Assembly (NCBI GenBank): GCA_016776525.1
Contig: JADHTD010000173.1
Location: forward strand, 1-6,215
DNA length: 6,215 nucleotides
DNA from: Rhodospirillales bacterium
GTDB taxonomy: Bacteria; Pseudomonadota; Alphaproteobacteria; Rhodospirillales; JADHTD01
Direction of reading: 5' to 3'
Below the pieces are notes generated by a model. That model was not told the origin of the DNA and did not search any database. It saw only the letters and a list, made by a program, of their open reading frames with translations. Position 1 is the first letter of the stretch. Each line of letters begins with the position of its first letter. Both the position numbers and the translations under genes were made by a program. Positions 1 through 6,081 of the stretch are shown one piece after another.

Positions 1-90
1 AGCCTCATTGAAGATGCCTCCGATCTTGGCGAGGACGAAGACGATATCTCGGAAGCCAAGGAACACATCGACGACGGGATCAGCGACTAG
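1..90 (+). CDS. C-terminal end of an acidic TIGR02300-like protein (5' truncated by window)
   Basis: The first 90 bases read in frame 1 as 29 codons and a TAG stop, with the upstream part outside the window. The visible tail is strongly acidic, with Asp/Glu clusters such as GEDEDD and HIDDG, and has no hydrophobic segment. This composition and its place directly before a tRNA-Ala fit the acidic C-terminus of the TIGR02300 (FYDLN acid) family, small alphaproteobacterial proteins of unknown function with an N-terminal zinc-ribbon-like part. The diagnostic N-terminus is not in the window, so the family call rests on the tail and context only. No strong terminator follows before the tRNA promoter-like site. 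Another acidic-tailed protein remains possible. Confidence 0.55.
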   Translation, partial: SLIEDASDLGEDEDDISEAKEHIDDGISD

Positions 91-146
91 GAAACACCGG
101 GTTTTCCCATGACCCACGCAACGTCGTAAAAGCGTCTCTTTTTCCC

Positions 147-175
147 TTGCCTTAGCGGTCCGAGACTCCTATGTT
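147..175 (+). promoter_or_regulatory. Candidate sigma-70-type promoter for tRNA-Ala
   Basis: TTGCCT at 147-152 and TATGTT at 170-175 are separated by exactly 17 bp, each matching 4 of 6 bases of the housekeeping consensus. The bases after the -10 (CCCGTCCC) form a GC-rich discriminator, as is typical of stringently controlled stable-RNA promoters. The predicted start near 182 would place the 186-217 hairpin at the very 5' end of the tRNA precursor. The call rests on position and spacing only. Confidence 0.4.
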
Positions 176-185
176 CCCGTCCCTG

Positions 186-217
186 ACCGGCACCCTTATC
201 GATAGGACGGTGCCGGT
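186..217 (+). other. Strong hairpin in the probable tRNA-Ala leader
   Basis: ACCGGCACC at 186-194 pairs perfectly with GGTGCCGGT at 209-217. The apical loop contains the palindrome TATCGATA (197-204), which can extend the helix past a small bulge. The structure ends 11 nt before the tRNA 5' end and has no T-tract, so it is not a canonical intrinsic terminator. It could be a precursor-tRNA leader hairpin, a 3'-end stabiliser of the upstream mRNA, or a binding site. Confidence 0.55.
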
Positions 218-228
218 TCCCAATTTCC

Positions 229-304
<76 letters not shown>

Positions 305-306
305 TC

Positions 307-334
307 AAAACCCCTTGGCAAACCAAGGGGTTTT
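307..334. terminator. Intrinsic terminator of tRNA-Ala, probably bidirectional
   Basis: AAAACCCCTTGG (307-318) and CCAAGGGGTTTT (323-334) form a perfect 12-bp stem around a CAAA loop. The T run ends the structure on the plus strand. The A run gives an equivalent T run on the minus strand, so it can also stop transcripts of the minus-strand amidohydrolase, whose stop codon lies about 90 bp away. Confidence 0.9.
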
Positions 335-362
335 GTCCATTTGGGACACAGCCTTCTTGCTA

Positions 363-383
363 GGCGCCAGCCACGATGGCGCC
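363..383. other. Hairpin downstream of the amidohydrolase stop
   Basis: GGCGCCA (363-369) and TGGCGCC (377-383) form a perfect 7-bp GC-rich stem with a 7-nt loop. It lies about 40 bp past the amidohydrolase stop codon on the minus strand. There is no T-tract on either side, so it more likely stabilises the mRNA 3' end or is incidental than terminates by itself. Confidence 0.4.
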
Positions 384-423
384 CGACAGGGCCTGCAAAC
401 CCTTCAAGCATTCAGATCAGGAT

Positions 424-1848
424 CTAATTCAGCCCGGCGGCAGTCAGCAGCCATTGGCCGGAATCAACCAATTGCTGTTTGCGGCGGGCCAGATCGCCCG
501 CATCAAGGGTCAGTTTGCCGCCTTCCTTCATTTTCCGGCCGGCGACAAAGACCGTATCGACGTTGGCATTGTTAGCGTTAAAGACAATGCACTGAATTGA
601 GTCATTGACCGGCAGCACATTGAGGCTGTCGGTGGTCAACAGCAATACGTCGGCCTGTTTACCCGGCGTCAGCGATCCGATCTTGTCTTCCAGTTGCAGG
701 GCCTTGGCATTGTCGACGGTAGCCCATTCCAGGGCCTGGCGGGTGCTCACCGACAGTTCCTTGATGATTGAGCCGCCGGTGCCGATAACCTTCAGGTTTT
801 CTTTGGCGAATTTGGCTTCTTCGCTGTCCTGGTCCTGTTTGATGCGTTCCGCCTGGGCCAGGTTGTCGAAAATACGCTGCACCTGAAGCGCCGTGCGCAT
901 GGCGTTGAACATATCGCCCGAGACCACCACCTCGCTGTCCATACCGATCGACGGACGACCGCCGGCGGCAATTACCTTGCCGATCACCGGTTCCTTGACG
1001 TGGGCGCGGATTTCCACCGGCGGCGTCGAGGTCATGGAAGTCCCGCAATCGCAGATGACCTGGATTTCGTCTTCCAGCATGTAATTGCCGTGTGAGATAT
1101 TGTGGTCGGGACCGAGCAGGCCTTCTTCGGCAATTTTACGGTAACCATCGGGAACCAACCGGTTTTCGCGGCCCCAGACATGGGCGCTGGACAACAGGCC
1201 CAGTTCGCGGGCCAGCCGGAAATCATGGAGATTGACCTCCAGCGTCGAATAATCGGGACCAAGGATGGCCATGGCCAGCTTCATCAGGCCATCGTCAGAA
1301 GCAAAGCGCCCTTCCCGCAGCCGCCGGATTTCCCCTTCCGGATGGGGAATGGTCGAAAAATGCGCTTCCCCTTCCTTCGGTTTGGGTTTCACCGTGCCGT
1401 GGCCGAAAACGGCCCGGATACCGGTTTCCGCCAAGCCGTCTATGGCGGCGTCGGTATGGGCCGGGGTGTAATTGTTGTGGCACCAGTCAAAGACCGTGGT
1501 AGTGCCGGAATCAAGCTGGTTGAGGCCACCCACCAGGGTCGAGATATAAGTGTCTTCCGGGCGGAAACGGGTAGCCAGGTTGGCATGCAGGTAGTTGTAA
1601 TAATCGGAACCGGCCCAGTCGGCCCCCAGCCCGCGCAACGCCGTCTGCCAAAGATGCACATGGGCATTGACCAAACCCGGCATAACGATCATGCCGTCGG
1701 CGTCAATGACCTCGGCATCGTCAACATTAAGGGACGGGCCAATATCGGCGATCTTATCATTGTCGATCAACACATCGCCTTGCGGCAGGTCGCCGACCCG
1801 GGTGTCCATGGAAACGATGATGCCGTTCTTGATGAGTGTTTTGGCCAC
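424..1848 (-). CDS. Amidohydrolase family protein (AtzA/TrzN-like metal-dependent hydrolase or deaminase)
   Basis: This 474-aa cytoplasmic protein has no signal peptide. Residues 1-60 and about 385-440 form the split beta-sandwich (PGLVNAHVH entry; GKQADVLLL exit) around a TIM-barrel amidohydrolase core. Metal ligands expected from the family are visible: H63-x-H65 with Q68 at the AtzA-like spacing, H223 after barrel strand 5, H253 (ISHGN) and D304 (IGMD). The STPPVE motif ends at residue 279. The HxxE glutamate used by many deaminases of this group is absent, since H223 is followed by V-W-G, so the reaction is uncertain: C-N or C-Cl hydrolysis or deamination of a heterocycle or amide are all possible. 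The start is GTG at 1848-1846, with an AAGGGGG Shine-Dalgarno 8 nt upstream. It is divergent from the solute-binding protein gene and may act on an imported compound (inference). Confidence 0.9.
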   Translation of the reverse strand: MAKTLIKNGIIVSMDTRVGDLPQGDVLIDNDKIADIGPSLNVDDAEVIDADGMIVMPGLVNAHVHLWQTALRGLGADWAGSDYYNYLHANLATRFRPEDTYISTLVGGLNQLDSGTTTVFDWCHNNYTPAHTDAAIDGLAETGIRAVFGHGTVKPKPKEGEAHFSTIPHPEGEIRRLREGRFASDDGLMKLAMAILGPDYSTLEVNLHDFRLARELGLLSSAHVWGRENRLVPDGYRKIAEEGLLGPDHNISHGNYMLEDEIQVICDCGTSMTSTPPVEIRAHVKEPVIGKVIAAGGRPSIGMDSEVVVSGDMFNAMRTALQVQRIFDNLAQAERIKQDQDSEEAKFAKENLKVIGTGGSIIKELSVSTRQALEWATVDNAKALQLEDKIGSLTPGKQADVLLLTTDSLNVLPVNDSIQCIVFNANNANVDTVFVAGRKMKEGGKLTLDAGDLARRKQQLVDSGQWLLTAAGLN

Positions 1849-1856
1849 GGTGGTTT

Positions 1857-1863
1857 CCCCCTT
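1857..1863 (-). promoter_or_regulatory. Ribosome binding site fixing the GTG start of the amidohydrolase
   Basis: On the minus strand AAGGGGG lies 8 nt before GTG (1848-1846). The next in-frame ATG is codon 14, which would remove the first beta strand (KTLIKNG) that is conserved in position in this family. GTG is therefore the better start. Confidence 0.75.
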
Positions 1864-1889
1864 GATAGTCGGGTTGGCTGGAAAACTAT

Positions 1890-1947
1890 AAAAAAAATAT
1901 CAGGCGGTGCAAGGTTAGCACCTCAAAAACACCTTAGCAGAGTAAGG
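1890..1947 (-). promoter_or_regulatory. Possible attenuator-like hairpins in the amidohydrolase leader
   Basis: Read on the minus strand, CCTTA/TAAGG (1947-1943/1936-1932) forms a 5-bp hairpin followed by TGTTTTTG. A second hairpin, GGTGC/GCACC (1922-1918/1910-1906), is followed after 8 nt by eight Ts (1897-1890), about 40 nt before the GTG start. The stems are short and the second T run is not adjacent, so this is only a candidate. No known riboswitch consensus was recognised upstream. Confidence 0.25.
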
Positions 1948-2016
1948 CTTTTTCACGGTTTTTCCAGGTAATGCTTATGAAAAAAACAAGAATTCGATAA
2001 TTTTTCGGATGGCGAA

Positions 2017-2071
2017 TAACCCTCTAGCTCTATTGGGTTACTATACTTTAGAAGTATCTAATCTCTGATTA
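2017..2071. promoter_or_regulatory. Cluster of three inverted repeats, candidate operators
   Basis: Three perfect inverted repeats lie nearly end to end: TAACCC/GGGTTA (2017-2022/2035-2040, 12-nt gap), ATACTT/AAGTAT (2043-2048/2052-2057, 3-nt gap) and TAATC/GATTA (2059-2063/2067-2071, 3-nt gap). A further AAGTAT at 2085-2090 sits 33 bp from the one at 2052, close to three helical turns. Such dyads between divergent genes suit binding sites for a dimeric regulator, but structured RNA is also possible. Confidence 0.4.
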
Positions 2072-2145
2072 TCCCTCGTCCCCAAAGTATTGTTTTAAGG
2101 AAGCCACAAGATCGGCTAAGATAACGCCCGGCGATCAACGCTTTC

Positions 2146-2157
2146 AGGAGGATCGTG
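2146..2157 (+). promoter_or_regulatory. AGGAGG with GTG 3 nt downstream, in frame with the binding protein
   Basis: A perfect AGGAGG (2146-2151) is followed by ATC and GTG (2155-2157). The GTG opens a reading frame that runs without stop into the solute-binding protein. The 3-nt gap is shorter than usual, and translation from here would place 49 polar residues in front of the signal peptide. I therefore do not use it as the gene start, and its role is unknown. Confidence 0.3.
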
Positions 2158-2287
2158 GGTTTTCGGAACTTTAATTTCTGCAGAGTATCCATCCGGATTG
2201 ATGCTTGGCAGGCCCGCAACCATCAAAACGCCGTCCCGGGCGATCGCTCTAACAGCTCAACGCCCGTTGGGCCCATGAAAAACAGTT

Positions 2288-2293
2288 GGGGAG
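2288..2293 (+). promoter_or_regulatory. Ribosome binding site deciding the ATG start of the solute-binding protein
   Basis: GGGGAG lies 8 nt before ATG at 2302-2304. This start gives a textbook signal peptide directly at the N-terminus. The longer in-frame alternatives, GTG at 2155 and ATG at 2275, would bury it behind polar residues. Confidence 0.85.
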
Positions 2294-2301
2294 AATATAT
2301 A

Positions 2302-3840
2302 ATGAAATCGTATTTACTCCGTTTCCTAGGCTTGGCCTTTGTTGTCTGCGCCCTCGGCATCAGTCCGGCCAAGGCCGACAAAGCCAGCAACACGCTGGTT
2401 TGGGCCACCGACCGTGAAATGACGGTGCCGATGGTCTGGTGGAATTCCACCACCGAAATGGCCGCCATGATGCACCACATATTCGACGCCCTGATCTACC
2501 GCGATCCGGACACCTTCGAATACAAGCCGCTATTGGCCAAATCCTACAAATGGATCGACAGCAAAACCATGGAACTCGACCTGCGCACGGATGTGGTCTT
2601 CCATGACGGCTCTAAATTTGATGCCGACGATGTGGTTGCCACATATACCAACCTGAACCGCAAAGACGCCAAGGTGCTGTATCGCCGTTTTGTCGCCTTT
2701 ATCAAGAGCGCCGAAAAACTGGGCAGCCACAAAGTCCGCCTTAACTTTGGCAAGCCGTTCCCGGCAGCCCTTGAGTTCCTGTCCGGCACCCGCATGGGCA
2801 TCGTTCCGTCGGAAGCCTGGGACAGAGTTAAGAAAGACGCCGCCGGCAAGCCGGACTGGAGTTCGGTTGAGCCCATCGGCACCGGTCCCTTCATGATTGA
2901 AGAATGGGTACAGGGTGAACGAAGTGTTCTCAAGCGCAACCCCAATTACTTCTCCGGCCCCAAAGGCAAAGCGTCCCTGGATAAAATAATCTTCCGGACC
3001 ATTCCTGATTCGGAATCACAGATGGCTGAATTGCTGACCGGTTCCATCGATTGGATGACCAGCATTCCCAAGGAAAAGGCTGCTGATTTGAAGGCCATGA
3101 ACCGGGTCAACGTGATCAACGCCCCGGACCTCAGGGTCAGCTTCCTGCAAATGGACGTCACCGGACGCAGTGGTGACACGCCTTTCAAGAAGCTCAAGGT
3201 GCGTCAGGCTGTGGCTCATGCCATCGACCGCAACGCCATAGCCAAGGGTTTGGTGGGTGATGCCTCCGTGGCCATTCATGGACCGTGTTTCCCGACTCAG
3301 TTCGGTTGCACGTCGGATGTCAAAAAATACGCCTACGACCCGGCCAAAGCCAAGAAACTGCTGGCCGAAGCGGGTTATCCGAACGGCTTCACCACTGATT
3401 TCTATGCCTATCGCCAGCGGCCGTTCACCGAAGCGACCATGGAATACCTGCGTAAAGTCGGTATCAAAACCAACTTGAAATACTTGCAGTTCAAGGCGCT
3501 GCGTACGGCCATCCGGGCGTCTAAAACGCCGTTTAACCATCTGACCTGGGCGTCGGGCGGATTGAATGACGTCTCGGCAATCATCAGCGTCTACTTCAAG
3601 CACAGCAAAGACGATTATTGCCGTGACGACAAAATCAAAGAGTGGGTGGAACTCGCCGACTCGACCATTGACGTCGCCAAACGTAAGGAAGCCTATAAAA
3701 AGGCACTGACGCGCATTGTCGACAAGCTCTGCTGGCTGCCCATGTACACATATGCCAAGAGCTACGCTTATCAGAAAGAACTCAACTTCATCCCGACGGC
3801 GGACGGTTTCCCGCTGTTCTATCGGTCAAGCTGGAAATAA
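2302..3840 (+). CDS. ABC transporter solute-binding protein, family 5 (dipeptide/oligopeptide/nickel type)
   Basis: This 512-aa periplasmic protein would deliver a solute to a DppBC-type permease. The N-terminus is a Sec signal peptide: basic MKSYLLR, hydrophobic core to about residue 20, and probable cleavage after SPAKA at residue 25. C16 is not in a lipobox, so the product should be soluble. Family-5 (SBP_bac_5) landmarks occur in order: the FHDGSKFDADDV motif near 100-111, PIGTGPF at 191-197, RQAVAHAIDR at 301-310, YDPAKAKKLLAEAGYPNGF at 345-363, and a C-terminal lobe ending YRSSWK. Length is normal for the family. The mature protein has four cysteines (C329, C336, C440, C477) that could form disulfides. 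The gene has its own terminator and converges on the permease/ATPase operon. The substrate cannot be read from sequence; peptides, opines or other polar compounds are all possible. Confidence 0.93.
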   Translation: MKSYLLRFLGLAFVVCALGISPAKADKASNTLVWATDREMTVPMVWWNSTTEMAAMMHHIFDALIYRDPDTFEYKPLLAKSYKWIDSKTMELDLRTDVVFHDGSKFDADDVVATYTNLNRKDAKVLYRRFVAFIKSAEKLGSHKVRLNFGKPFPAALEFLSGTRMGIVPSEAWDRVKKDAAGKPDWSSVEPIGTGPFMIEEWVQGERSVLKRNPNYFSGPKGKASLDKIIFRTIPDSESQMAELLTGSIDWMTSIPKEKAADLKAMNRVNVINAPDLRVSFLQMDVTGRSGDTPFKKLKVRQAVAHAIDRNAIAKGLVGDASVAIHGPCFPTQFGCTSDVKKYAYDPAKAKKLLAEAGYPNGFTTDFYAYRQRPFTEATMEYLRKVGIKTNLKYLQFKALRTAIRASKTPFNHLTWASGGLNDVSAIISVYFKHSKDDYCRDDKIKEWVELADSTIDVAKRKEAYKKALTRIVDKLCWLPMYTYAKSYAYQKELNFIPTADGFPLFYRSSWK

Positions 3841-3860
3841 GCACTTATACGGCTTAACGG

Positions 3861-3890
3861 AAAACGGCGGTCTTCGGACCGCCGTTTTTT
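3861..3890. terminator. Intrinsic terminator of the solute-binding protein gene (UUCG tetraloop)
   Basis: AAAACGGCGGTC (3861-3872) and GACCGCCGTTTT (3877-3888) make a perfect 12-bp stem capped by the very stable C(UUCG)G loop, with two more Ts after it. It starts 20 bp past the TAA stop. The A run gives T4 on the minus strand, so it may also back up termination of the convergent ATPase operon. Confidence 0.95.
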
Positions 3891-3936
3891 ACTTATTCAT
3901 TTCCCTCAATCGCCGGGCGCACTGTGTGCTTGGCTA

Positions 3937-4089
3937 CGCGAAACGGTTCGCGGCCGGCAGTCGCGGGCTTGAGGTATATTGGAGCGAAGCGACTAGCGAC
4001 GCTCATAACATTTATGCGGTGGGACGCATACTGGGAGCGCAGCCAGCACATCGTATTTATGCGATCAACGCATAGGGCGCTTGAGCGCA
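3937..4089. repeat. Hairpin-rich intergenic element with a degenerate ~45-48 bp repeat
   Basis: Between two convergent genes lie closely packed inverted repeats: CGCGAA/TTCGCG (3937-3942/3947-3952), GAGCG/CGCTC (3982-3986/4000-4004), TATGCG/CGCATA (4013-4018/4025-4030), TATGCG/CGCATA again (4058-4063/4069-4074) and GCGC/GCGC (4077-4080/4085-4088). Two degenerate copies of a unit are visible. TTTATGCG recurs at 4011 and 4056, each followed by CGCATA and then GAGCGCA (4035 and 4083). I see no plausible gene in 3891-4141. The form resembles REP/BIME-like or MITE-like intergenic elements, but no family was recognised. Confidence 0.5.
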
Positions 4090-4141
4090 ATTCAACAAAA
4101 CTCAAAGTACGGTTGGGTTGGGGTCAAGCTCCAGAAAAAAC

Positions 4142-5101
4142 TCAACCCTCACCAAACAAATGGCAGGCGACCCGCCCCCCACCGACCGCGGTCATTGACG
4201 GATCAATGGTGCGGCACTGATCGGTGGCCGCGTCACAACGGGGATGAAAAGGACAGCCCGGCGGCGGGTCTAGCGGATTGGGGAAGGTTGAGCCTAAATT
4301 TGTTTCCGGTACATCCTTGTCCGGTTCCGGGGTCAGCACAGAATTGAGCAAGGCTTTCGAATAGGGGTGTTTGGGGTCGGCAAACAGGTCGCGGGCGGGT
4401 GACTCGTCGACCACCCGGCCCAGATACATGACCGACACCGCATGCGCCATGTGTTCGATAACCGCCAGGTTATGGCTGATGATGATGTAGGTGAGGCCGA
4501 ATTCTTTTTGCAATTCCTGCAACAAATTGAGGATCTGCGCCTGGATCGAGACATCAAGGGCCGAGGTCGGTTCGTCGCAAACGACAATGGAAGGCCGCAT
4601 GATCAGCGCCCGGGCGACGGCGACGCGCTGGCGCTGGCCGCCGGAAAGCTGGCTCGGATAGTTGCGGTAGAGCCGGCTGGGAAGGCCGGTGCGTTCCATC
4701 ACTTCCTCAACCCGGCGGCGGCGTTCCCGGGCATCCCCATTGCCATGGACGCGGAGCGGCAGGGAAATGATCGAACCGATGGTCTTGCGCGGATTGAGCG
4801 ACGAGTAAGGGTCCTGGAAAATCGGCTGCACGCGGCTGGCGATATCAAGCTGGCTCATCTCTGAGAGGTTCTTGCCATTAACAAGGATTTCGCCTTCTGT
4901 CGGCTTCTCCAATCCTAATAACATACGGGCCAGGGTGGTTTTGCCACAACCGGACTCGCCGACTATACCGATAATTGATCCGGCTTCCACATCAAGGGAT
5001 ACGTTGCGTACCGCATGCAGGTCGCGTTTGCCCTTAAACAGGCCCTGGCTGACCTGGAAAACCTTGGAGACGTTTTTGGCTTGCAGGACGATGTCGCTCA
5101 C
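4142..5101 (-). CDS. Dipeptide/oligopeptide ABC transporter ATPase, DppF/OppF type
   Basis: This 319-aa cytoplasmic ATPase pairs with the upstream DppD-type subunit to drive import. The nucleotide-binding domain has Walker A GESGCGKTT (48-56), Q-loop Q96 in IFQDP, signature LSGGQ (152-156), Walker B with D176-E177 in CDEPTSALD, and H210 of the H-loop. The C-terminal oligopeptide-transporter extension has HPY at 245-247 and four cysteines, C283, C289, C296 and C313, matching the four-cysteine [4Fe-4S] site reported in peptide-transporter ATPases. The start is GTG (5101-5099) and overlaps the preceding gene's TGA by 4 bp, so translation is probably coupled. It is the last gene of the operon. 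No strong terminator directly follows, and hairpins at 3937-4089 or the terminator at 3861-3890 may end the transcript. Confidence 0.95.
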   Translation of the reverse strand: MSDIVLQAKNVSKVFQVSQGLFKGKRDLHAVRNVSLDVEAGSIIGIVGESGCGKTTLARMLLGLEKPTEGEILVNGKNLSEMSQLDIASRVQPIFQDPYSSLNPRKTIGSIISLPLRVHGNGDARERRRRVEEVMERTGLPSRLYRNYPSQLSGGQRQRVAVARALIMRPSIVVCDEPTSALDVSIQAQILNLLQELQKEFGLTYIIISHNLAVIEHMAHAVSVMYLGRVVDESPARDLFADPKHPYSKALLNSVLTPEPDKDVPETNLGSTFPNPLDPPPGCPFHPRCDAATDQCRTIDPSMTAVGGGRVACHLFGEG

Positions 5102-6081
5102 GGTTCGCCCCCATCGCCTGTTTCCACGTTACACTGGTAATAATGGGCGTCGCCGAGTTGGCGCCAGTCAACCGTTTCGGCACAACGTTCGGTGGCGGAA
5201 CTACAGCGTTCCAGGAATGAACATCCTTGGATATCGCCAACCAGAGACGGCACAATGCCGGGAATGGAGCCCAGCGGTTCCCCCGGCATGGTCTTCCCCG
5301 GAATAGGGATGCAATCGAGCAGGCCCCGGGTATAGGGGTGTCGCGGCCGGCCGAAAACCTCTACCGCGGGACCGGTTTCGATGATTTCACCGGCATACAT
5401 GACGGCAACCCGGTCGGCGACCCTGGCAACGACGCCCAGATCGTGGGTAATCAGGATAACACCGATATTGAGTTCCCGTTGGATGTCGCGGATGAGGCTG
5501 AGTATCTGTGCCTGGATGGTGACGTCGAGCGCCGTCGTCGGTTCATCGGCGATCAGCAGGCTGGGCTCGCACAAAAGCGCCATAGCGATCATCACCCGTT
5601 GTCTGAGGCCACCGGATAACTGATGCGGATACTGTTTGAGGCGGCTGGCGGCGGCGGCGATGCCGACCCGTTCCAGCATGGCGACGGACCTCTCGCGGGC
5701 CTGGCGGCGGCTCATGCGCTGATGGCGCAGCAGCGTTTCCTCCATCTGGTTGCCGATGGTGTAGGCCGGGTTGAGGGTGGTCATCGGGTCCTGGAAAATC
5801 ATTGAAATCTGATTACCGCGGACATCGGACATCTCGCGTTCCGACAGCTGCATCAGTGGTTGGCCGTCGAATTCGAGGCGTGATGCGCGTTGTTGGGCAA
5901 CCGAGGGCAGCAGGCGCATGGCCGCCAGACAGGTGAGTGACTTGCCGCAGCCGGACTCGCCGACGATGCACAGTGTTTCCCCCTGGCTTACCTCAAACCC
6001 GATGCCGCGCACGGCATGCAGGGTGCCGGTCGGCACCGGGATATCCACATAGAGATCGTCAACGGCGAGGATAGGGGTCAA
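5098..6081 (-). CDS. Dipeptide/oligopeptide ABC transporter ATPase, DppD/OppD type
   Basis: This 327-aa cytoplasmic ATPase is the partner of the downstream DppF-type subunit. It has Walker A GESGCGKS (41-48), Q-loop Q97 in IFQDP, signature LSGGL (155-159) with Leu in place of the final Gln as often in this subfamily, Walker B D179-E180 in ADEPTTALD, and H213. The C-terminal extension has HPY at 248-250 and cysteines C287, C293, C300 and C317, whose spacing is identical to that in the partner ATPase. Its TTG start (6081-6079) overlaps the permease TGA stop and its own TGA overlaps the next GTG, so the three genes form a tightly coupled operon. Length is normal for the family. Confidence 0.95.
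   Translation of the reverse strand: MTPILAVDDLYVDIPVPTGTLHAVRGIGFEVSQGETLCIVGESGCGKSLTCLAAMRLLPSVAQQRASRLEFDGQPLMQLSEREMSDVRGNQISMIFQDPMTTLNPAYTIGNQMEETLLRHQRMSRRQARERSVAMLERVGIAAAASRLKQYPHQLSGGLRQRVMIAMALLCEPSLLIADEPTTALDVTIQAQILSLIRDIQRELNIGVILITHDLGVVARVADRVAVMYAGEIIETGPAVEVFGRPRHPYTRGLLDCIPIPGKTMPGEPLGSIPGIVPSLVGDIQGCSFLERCSSATERCAETVDWRQLGDAHYYQCNVETGDGGEP

Larger units (their letters stand above)
1849..2301. other. Divergent intergenic region between amidohydrolase and solute-binding protein
   Basis: These 453 bp separate two divergent genes and contain no convincing coding sequence. The half nearer the amidohydrolase is AT-rich, with A or T runs at 1890-1897, 1925-1929, 1949-1953, 1959-1963, 1980-1986 and 2001-2005. 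The middle carries three adjacent inverted repeats (2017-2071). The half nearer the binding protein is GC-richer and would be a leader of up to about 200 nt, with a strong but poorly placed AGGAGG at 2146. I could not find a consensus-quality promoter for either gene. No regulator gene is in the window. Confidence 0.7.

Noticed and set aside
1102..1971. Plus-strand 289-aa open frame
   Set aside because: It lies antisense to the amidohydrolase, has low-complexity Arg/Gly/Pro-rich content and no recognisable domain; the minus-strand gene has all family motifs.
2240..2247. GCGATCGC palindrome, HIP1-like
   Set aside because: There is a single copy in the window and it is GC-rich; chance is sufficient.
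2155..2301. N-terminal extension of the solute-binding protein from GTG 2155
   Set aside because: It would place 49 polar residues before a clear signal peptide; ATG 2302 has a better-spaced ribosome binding site.
2338..2352. Lipoprotein lipobox around C16 of the solute-binding protein
   Set aside because: The sequence before the cysteine is AFVV; a Val at -1 does not fit a lipobox, and a standard SPAKA signal peptidase I site follows.
3016..3603. Minus-strand 195-aa open frame
   Set aside because: It is a shadow of the solute-binding protein gene, with no domain and no supporting ribosome binding site.
3893..4105. Minus-strand 70-aa open frame in the hairpin-rich spacer (and plus-strand frames over the same DNA)
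   Set aside because: It overlaps the inverted repeats and no protein family was recognised; the stretch is better described as a repeat or structured element.
4442..4864. Plus-strand 140-aa open frame
   Set aside because: It is antisense to the DppF-type ATPase motifs, with no domain of its own.
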